Shown here in pieces: positions 6,396 to 6,723 of a DNA stretch of 6,723 nucleotides. Each line of letters begins with the position of its first letter. Position 1 is the first letter of the stretch. The DNA comes from Oscillospiraceae bacterium (GTDB taxonomy: Bacteria > Bacillota_A > Clostridia > Saccharofermentanales > Saccharofermentanaceae). Under the pieces are notes generated by a model, which was not told where the DNA came from, searched no databases, and worked only from the letters and a program-made list of their open reading frames with translations. The stretch spans positions 1 to 6,723 of the forward strand of contig CADCPU010000269.1 in assembly GCA_902803365.1 (NCBI GenBank). Reading direction: 5' to 3'. A program made the position numbers and the translations under genes.

Positions 6396-6401
6396 AGGAG
6401 G
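6396..6401 (+). promoter_or_regulatory. Consensus Shine-Dalgarno of gap
   Basis: AGGAGG, a full match to the anti-16S consensus, lies eight bases before the ATG at 6410. This fits a highly expressed glycolytic gene and fixes the start. Confidence 0.85.
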
Positions 6402-6409
6402 AATTAAAA

Positions 6410-6723
6410 ATGGCAGTAAAAGTTGCAATTAACGGTTTTGGCCGTATCGGCCGTCTCGCATTCCGTCAGATGTTCGGTGCAGAAGGTTACGAGGTTGTTG
6501 CTATCAACGATCTTACAAGCCCTAAGATGCTTGCTCATCTCTTGAAGTATGACTCAGCTCAGGGTTCTTACGCTCTTAAGGATACAGTTTCCGCTGGTGA
6601 AGACACAATCACAGTTAACGGAAAGACACTTAAGATCTACAAGGAGCCGGATGCAAACAATTGCCCTTGGGGTGAGCTCGGTGTAGACGTAGTTCTCGAG
6701 TGCTCCGGTTTCTATACATCTAA
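6410..6723 (+). CDS. gap: Glyceraldehyde-3-phosphate dehydrogenase, type I, 3'-truncated by window edge
   Basis: Oxidises glyceraldehyde-3-phosphate to 1,3-bisphosphoglycerate with NAD+ and phosphate in glycolysis. Only the first 104 residues of about 335 are visible. They contain the dinucleotide-binding start [15 protein letters not shown] (5-19), AINDLTSP with Asp34 at the position that usually selects NAD over [14 protein letters not shown] (43-52), and [11 protein letters not shown] (94-104), which normally leads into KEKA. The catalytic cysteine lies beyond the window. The last three bases read TAA but are out of frame, so this is not a stop. The gene has its own promoter region, a consensus Shine-Dalgarno and regular, AAG-rich codon use, as expected for strong expression. 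Confidence 0.96.
   Translation, partial: MAVKVAINGFGRIGRLAFRQMFGAEGYEVVAINDLTSPKMLAHLLKYDSAQGSYALKDTVSAGEDTITVNGKTLKIYKEPDANNCPWGELGVDVVLECSGFYTS

Noticed and set aside
6721..6723. TAA at the window end as a gap stop codon
   Set aside because: It is out of frame. The visible protein stops at residue 104 of about 335 at a conserved FYTS(K) motif, so the truncation is due to the window edge.
1..6723. Mobile element, CRISPR array, defence or biosynthetic gene system
   Set aside because: No transposase, integrase, terminal repeats, regularly spaced repeats or unusual multi-gene set was seen. All genes except the lipoprotein are common housekeeping families.

Overview
This window reads as ordinary chromosomal DNA from an anaerobic Gram-positive bacterium, most likely an uncultured member of class Clostridia (Lachnospiraceae or Oscillospiraceae/Saccharofermentans-like). 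The assignment is inferred from the protein flavour, strong Shine-Dalgarno sites, a strong preference for AAG lysine codons, and a Glu/Thr-rich lipoprotein of a kind common in gut and rumen Clostridia. No 16S or other decisive marker is present. All seven genes are on the + strand and I see no mobile element, CRISPR array, tRNA or rRNA.

Layout. Bases 1-2058 hold the 3' three quarters of alaS (alanyl-tRNA synthetase; the 5' end lies outside the window). After 27 bases with no terminator comes a secreted lipoprotein (2086-3753) with a long acidic linker and a probable DUF4163/DUF3298 (PdaC/RsiV-like) domain. An extended -10 promoter at its stop codon leads into a HIT-family nucleotide-binding protein (3802-4143), closed by a strong intrinsic terminator (4165-4207). 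The next unit is tightly packed: trmB (tRNA m7G46 methyltransferase), a nicotinamidase-like cysteine hydrolase (pncA-like) and nadE (NAD synthetase), with gaps of 10 and 25 bases. A 217-base intergenic region (6193-6409) carries the probable gap promoter, a perfect 15-bp palindrome, helically spaced TTGTAA motifs and a small leader hairpin. The start of gap (type I glyceraldehyde-3-phosphate dehydrogenase) runs off the right edge.

How the genes fit. The theme is housekeeping: translation (alaS, trmB) and NAD metabolism. The hydrolase would make nicotinate from nicotinamide. After the other Preiss-Handler steps, which are not encoded here, NadE would amidate deaminated NAD to NAD. The neighbouring gap product consumes NAD+ but appears to have its own promoter.

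I found no convincing new multi-gene system. The points most worth checking are the gap control region, the uncharacterised lipoprotein downstream of alaS, and the pncA-nadE pairing.
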